NCBI GenBank assembly: GCA_047639575.1 | Contig: JBLIOB010000001.1 | Location: forward strand, 1 to 64,000 | From: JBLIOB01 sp047639575 | Lineage (GTDB): Bacteria > Bacteroidota > Bacteroidia > Flavobacteriales_D > Parvicellaceae | Length of the DNA stretch: 64,000 nucleotides | Direction of reading: 5' to 3' | Part shown: positions 61,359 through 64,000 of the stretch, piece after piece | Layout: every line of letters begins with the position of its first letter | Position numbering within the stretch: position 1 is the first letter of the stretch | Program-made: the position numbers and the translations under genes | Notes under the pieces: generated by a model | The model's database searches: none | What the model was told of the DNA's origin: nothing | The model's input: only the letters and a program-made list of their open reading frames with translations

Positions 61359-63299
61359 ATGAAAAAGACAATATTAATTGCAACTCTAGCCCTATACAGT
61401 TTAACAAACTTTGGACAAGTTATTAATCTAGGAACTGCGGCTGATTTTGTCCTCTTTACTACCACAGGAGCTGTTAGTAATACAGGAATTTCTCATGTAA
61501 CTGGGGATGTGGGCACAACTGCGGGTGCAATTAGCGGTTTTAGCAATATAGATGGTGTAAATCATAATGGTGATGCAACAAGTTTTAATGCCTCAACTGA
61601 CTTATTAACTGCTTACAAACAACTACACGCAGCTGTACCAACTTTCTTTCCTGGTCCATTACTGGGATATGGACAAAGATTCTTTGCGGGCGTTTTCTCA
61701 ATTCCCCAAGCCGCCTCACTTGACGATTGCTTAATATTAGATGGGCAAGGAGATTCAAATGCTGTATTTATTATTCAGATACAAGGCACATTTTCTACCG
61801 GCCCTTCAGCTAAAGTTAGGTTGATTAATGGGGCATTAGCCTGTAATGTATTTTGGAAAGTTGAGGGTGCAATTAGCATGGGTGCGGGAACTTTAATGAG
61901 AGGCAATCTTATTGCAAACAATGGGGCAATTCATATGGCTGCAGGTGACACATTAGAAGGTAGAGCTTTCTCAACCACAGGAGCAATTACAATAGATGGA
62001 ACACTAGCATTTATGCCAAAAGGAGATGGAAGGGCAATTCTTACCGGCCCTAATGCACCGGCTCTTGGCTCAACTATAAACTATTCTGTATTTTCTTCTA
62101 ATGGGTTAGTTAGAGATAATGGCTTAACACATTTAGCCGGTGATGTTGGAACAAATTTAGGTTCAACTTCAGGTTACAATCCTTTGAACGTAGCAGGCAC
62201 TATTCACCCTATTCCAGATGCCTCTACATTATTATGCTCAAGCGATTTACTTAATATTTATAATTATCTCAATGCTTTACCTTCTGATATCGAACTACTA
62301 TATCCTGTACAATTTGGAAACAAATTAGTACTTACACCACATGTATATCTTATGAATGCTGCAGCTGTATTAACTGACACATTATACTTGAATGCACAAG
62401 GTAATGCGAATGCGGTTTTTGTTATCAAAATAAATGGAGCTCTTACTACAAGTACCTATGCAAAAGTAAAATTGATTAACAGCGCCCAATCAAAAAATAT
62501 ATTTTGGTTAATCAATGGAGCAGCTACATTAAATAACTATTCTGTATTTAGAGGAACAATCATTTGTAATAATGCGTCAATTGTTTTAAACGTTGGGGCA
62601 AGTATTGATGGTTCAATATTTACAACCGCTGGGAATATAACAACAACTTCAGATACTATTAGAGATTTAAATCTTACTTCAACGAATCTTCCAGGTATAA
62701 TCTGTACATGTCCGATTCTTTCTACCCTTCCTATTGAATTACTGTCATTTACAGGCGAGTACTATAATCAAAGCATAGTATTGGAATGGAGTACTGCAAC
62801 TGAAATAAATAATGACTATTTCGAAGTATTAAGAAGTACCAATGGAATATCATATGAAGTGCTTGAAACTATTAATGGAGGTGGAAATTCAACGACAATG
62901 TTGGCTTATGACTTTACAGATTCAAATCCCGCTGATGGCACAAATTATTATATGCTTAGACAAACTGATTATGACGGTCAGTTCGAAGAATATGGTCCGG
63001 AGGTAGTTGATGTATTAAATGCAGTTGATGAAAGCATGTGCGTTTTAACTGTATATCCAAACCCTTGTCCAGGTAATTGCAGAGCAAAGCTTTCAGAGTG
63101 CCCTAAAGGCTCTTCCGAAATTCGTTTAATGATGACGGATGCAACGGGGCATATCATAAATGAAATTTATGCGATTAGAGATTATGATGGAACATTTGAT
63201 ATTCAAATTGATACTAGCAACAATCTTAAGCCAGGATTATACATAATCACAACTGTTGTTGGTGAAGAAAAGATCTCAGAAAAGTTAATAGTAGGATAA
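61359..63299 (+). CDS. tandem DUF3494 ice-binding protein with T9SS sorting domain
   Basis: 646 residues. Signal peptide KKTILIATLALYSLTNFGQV; two DUF3494 ice-binding domains (about 20-228 and 230-440), each starting with a strand-turn G(D)VGT motif (HVTGDVGTTAGAISGF; HLAGDVGTNLGSTSGYN) and containing NAVFIIQIQGTFSTG / NAVFVIKINGALTTS; a linker with WSTATEINNDYFEVLR that resembles an FnIII-like domain; and a type-A sorting domain (LTVYPNPCPGNCRAKLSECP). It should bind ice or inhibit recrystallisation outside the cell, which points to a cold or sea-ice habitat. It is flanked by an IS6 scrap and a group II intron remnant, which suggests transfer. Confidence 0.93.
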   Translation: MKKTILIATLALYSLTNFGQVINLGTAADFVLFTTTGAVSNTGISHVTGDVGTTAGAISGFSNIDGVNHNGDATSFNASTDLLTAYKQLHAAVPTFFPGPLLGYGQRFFAGVFSIPQAASLDDCLILDGQGDSNAVFIIQIQGTFSTGPSAKVRLINGALACNVFWKVEGAISMGAGTLMRGNLIANNGAIHMAAGDTLEGRAFSTTGAITIDGTLAFMPKGDGRAILTGPNAPALGSTINYSVFSSNGLVRDNGLTHLAGDVGTNLGSTSGYNPLNVAGTIHPIPDASTLLCSSDLLNIYNYLNALPSDIELLYPVQFGNKLVLTPHVYLMNAAAVLTDTLYLNAQGNANAVFVIKINGALTTSTYAKVKLINSAQSKNIFWLINGAATLNNYSVFRGTIICNNASIVLNVGASIDGSIFTTAGNITTTSDTIRDLNLTSTNLPGIICTCPILSTLPIELLSFTGEYYNQSIVLEWSTATEINNDYFEVLRSTNGISYEVLETINGGGNSTTMLAYDFTDSNPADGTNYYMLRQTDYDGQFEEYGPEVVDVLNAVDESMCVLTVYPNPCPGNCRAKLSECPKGSSEIRLMMTDATGHIINEIYAIRDYDGTFDIQIDTSNNLKPGLYIITTVVGEEKISEKLIVG

Positions 63300-63410
63300 T
63301 GTAAGTTGATACCCTTAAAATAGACCATTTGTTACGTGATTTTCATAGTCTTTTTTATGCGGTTTGCATGTCCTTAAATATCCATTTTTTCAAAGTTTCG
63401 TCCCGAAAAG

Positions 63411-63470
63411 GTAACCGAATTAACTATTTATCCTAACCCAATAAAAAGTAAAATTTATCAAACGAAATGG
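63411..63470 (+). pseudogene. possible scrap of a T9SS sorting domain
   Basis: In the plus-strand frame the sequence reads VTELTIYPNPIKSKIYQTKW, which looks like the start of a type-A sorting domain. It has no upstream gene and is cut within about 15 nt by the intron end at about 63484. It could be a leftover of a second exoprotein; chance is possible. Confidence 0.35.
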
Positions 63471-63483
63471 ACGCCAGCACATA

Positions 63484-64000
63484 GTCGAGTACACGGGGTC
63501 CGCCAGAACTAACTGACGGACTGCGCCTCTCACACCACAGGTCCTTCGTCAGGCTCAGAATAAACCAAGCGGGTCTCGTACTTGGCGGTTCACTGAGCGT
63601 ACTATAAAAGCTCTTTTCACCGGTTGAAGCTATTCTCTACTTTCATAAAGGGCTATAACTCTACTGGAAAACTATCCGTAACGTAGAAATTACTCCCTAT
63701 TCAATTTCGAAAAGACTATCGTTAAGTCCTTCCCTACTTTACGCAGGTACTATGACCGCTGCTGACTTCTCTGCTTTGCCAACTCGTGATTAGCCCAATG
63801 CGGCAAGCTGGCTCGTTCGCTAAAATGATTTACAAAATCATTTTTTTTCCGCTCCGCCCTCCAGGTAATTGCATCTTCTTTCATTCGATCCCTGCCGCAT
63901 CTAGATAATTGACCTTTTGTAATTCTTTGGGGCTTTGCAAAGATGTGCTTGCTTACCCGATCAACTATACCCCATATGCTGTTCCTGCTTGGTTTATCCT
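63484..64000 (-). other. group II intron, 3' part, no reverse transcriptase, runs off the right edge
   Basis: On the minus strand the end matches what I know of bacterial group II introns: GAACCGCCAAG-TACGAGACCCG (domain V 5' strand, 63569-63591), GGTGTGAGAGG (63526-63537), a domain VI hairpin GTCCG/CGGAC (63498-63521) and the 3' end TACTCGACTAT. Further upstream, AGAGAAGTCAGCAGCGGTCATAGTA (around 63735-63770) is the segment that usually lies just before the reverse-transcriptase gene. Here only about 150 nt separate it from domain V, so the RT is absent. Domain V has a 27-nt insertion (63538-63564) and seems to lack about 4 nt, so splicing is probably lost. Confidence 0.75.

Overview
The window looks like chromosome from a low-GC, probably cold-adapted marine Bacteroidota (flavobacterial or cytophagal type). 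Evidence: type IX secretion (T9SS) C-terminal sorting domains on three large exoproteins, TAnnTTTG-type promoters, a Bacteroidota-style small SRP RNA, a TonB-dependent receptor with a carboxypeptidase-like N-terminal domain, PD40/OmpA and DUF4920 proteins, and a tandem DUF3494 ice-binding protein.

Region 1 (1-20.8 kb, almost all minus strand): a Wzx/Wzy-type exopolysaccharide locus with its own signalling module. A promoter-distal lipoprotein fragment and the SRP RNA sit at the left edge. The locus comprises a WecA-like initiating transferase, four glycosyltransferases, an APH/thymidylate-kinase-like fusion, Wzy, Wzx, Wzc, Wza, two receiver proteins with a C-terminal membrane tail and one degenerate receiver. 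Upstream is a three-gene operon with 4-nt overlaps: a sigma-54-dependent NtrC-family response regulator, an H-NOX haem nitric-oxide sensor and a soluble hybrid histidine kinase (PAS-PAS-HisKA-HATPase-REC-Hpt). Between the transcription units lies a recurring palindrome, TTCCC-N5-GGGA(A/T), placed just after the stop codon of the upstream gene. GG-N10-GC (-24/-12) promoters follow it in front of three units. Read together, the sequence suggests an NO-responsive phosphorelay that activates exopolysaccharide synthesis through sigma-54. That is inference, but it is testable.

Region 2 (20.8-30.9 kb): mostly conserved genes: ruvX, dapD, a glycosyltransferase, tsaC, a BadF/NAG-kinase-type ATPase with a TonB receptor, a stand-alone receiver, a NarL-type regulator, and a secreted CBM9-like protein next to a lipoprotein glycosidase-like protein.

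Region 3 (31.1-48.85 kb): an integrative element of about 17.7 kb inserted in the 3' end of tRNA-Asp. It is bounded by a 43-bp exact repeat (31102-31144 and 48802-48844), has a tyrosine integrase at the right end, and carries related subterminal repeats at both ends. Cargo: a Mrr-nuclease/STAND NTPase, an OLD-type ATPase-TOPRIM protein paired with an HNH nuclease (likely anti-phage), an unrecognised 382-residue protein, a HTH_17/excisionase-like protein, a DUF3987 protein, small genes beside a large inverted repeat, and two T9SS exoproteins (476 and 1832 aa). I see no relaxase.

Region 4 (48.9-60.8 kb): ordinary chromosomal genes: DUF4920 lipoprotein, PD40-OmpA protein, dicarboxylate/amino-acid symporter, aroC, acetoacetate-decarboxylase-like protein, DUF2279 protein, membrane protein, lipoprotein, an endonuclease III without the usual FeS cysteines, a THI5-like protein and an SRPBCC-like secreted protein.

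Region 5 (60.8-64 kb): an accessory patch: an IS6-type transposase scrap, a T9SS-secreted tandem ice-binding protein, a T9SS sorting-domain scrap, and at the right edge the 3' part of a group II intron (minus strand) that appears to lack its reverse transcriptase and has a disrupted domain V.
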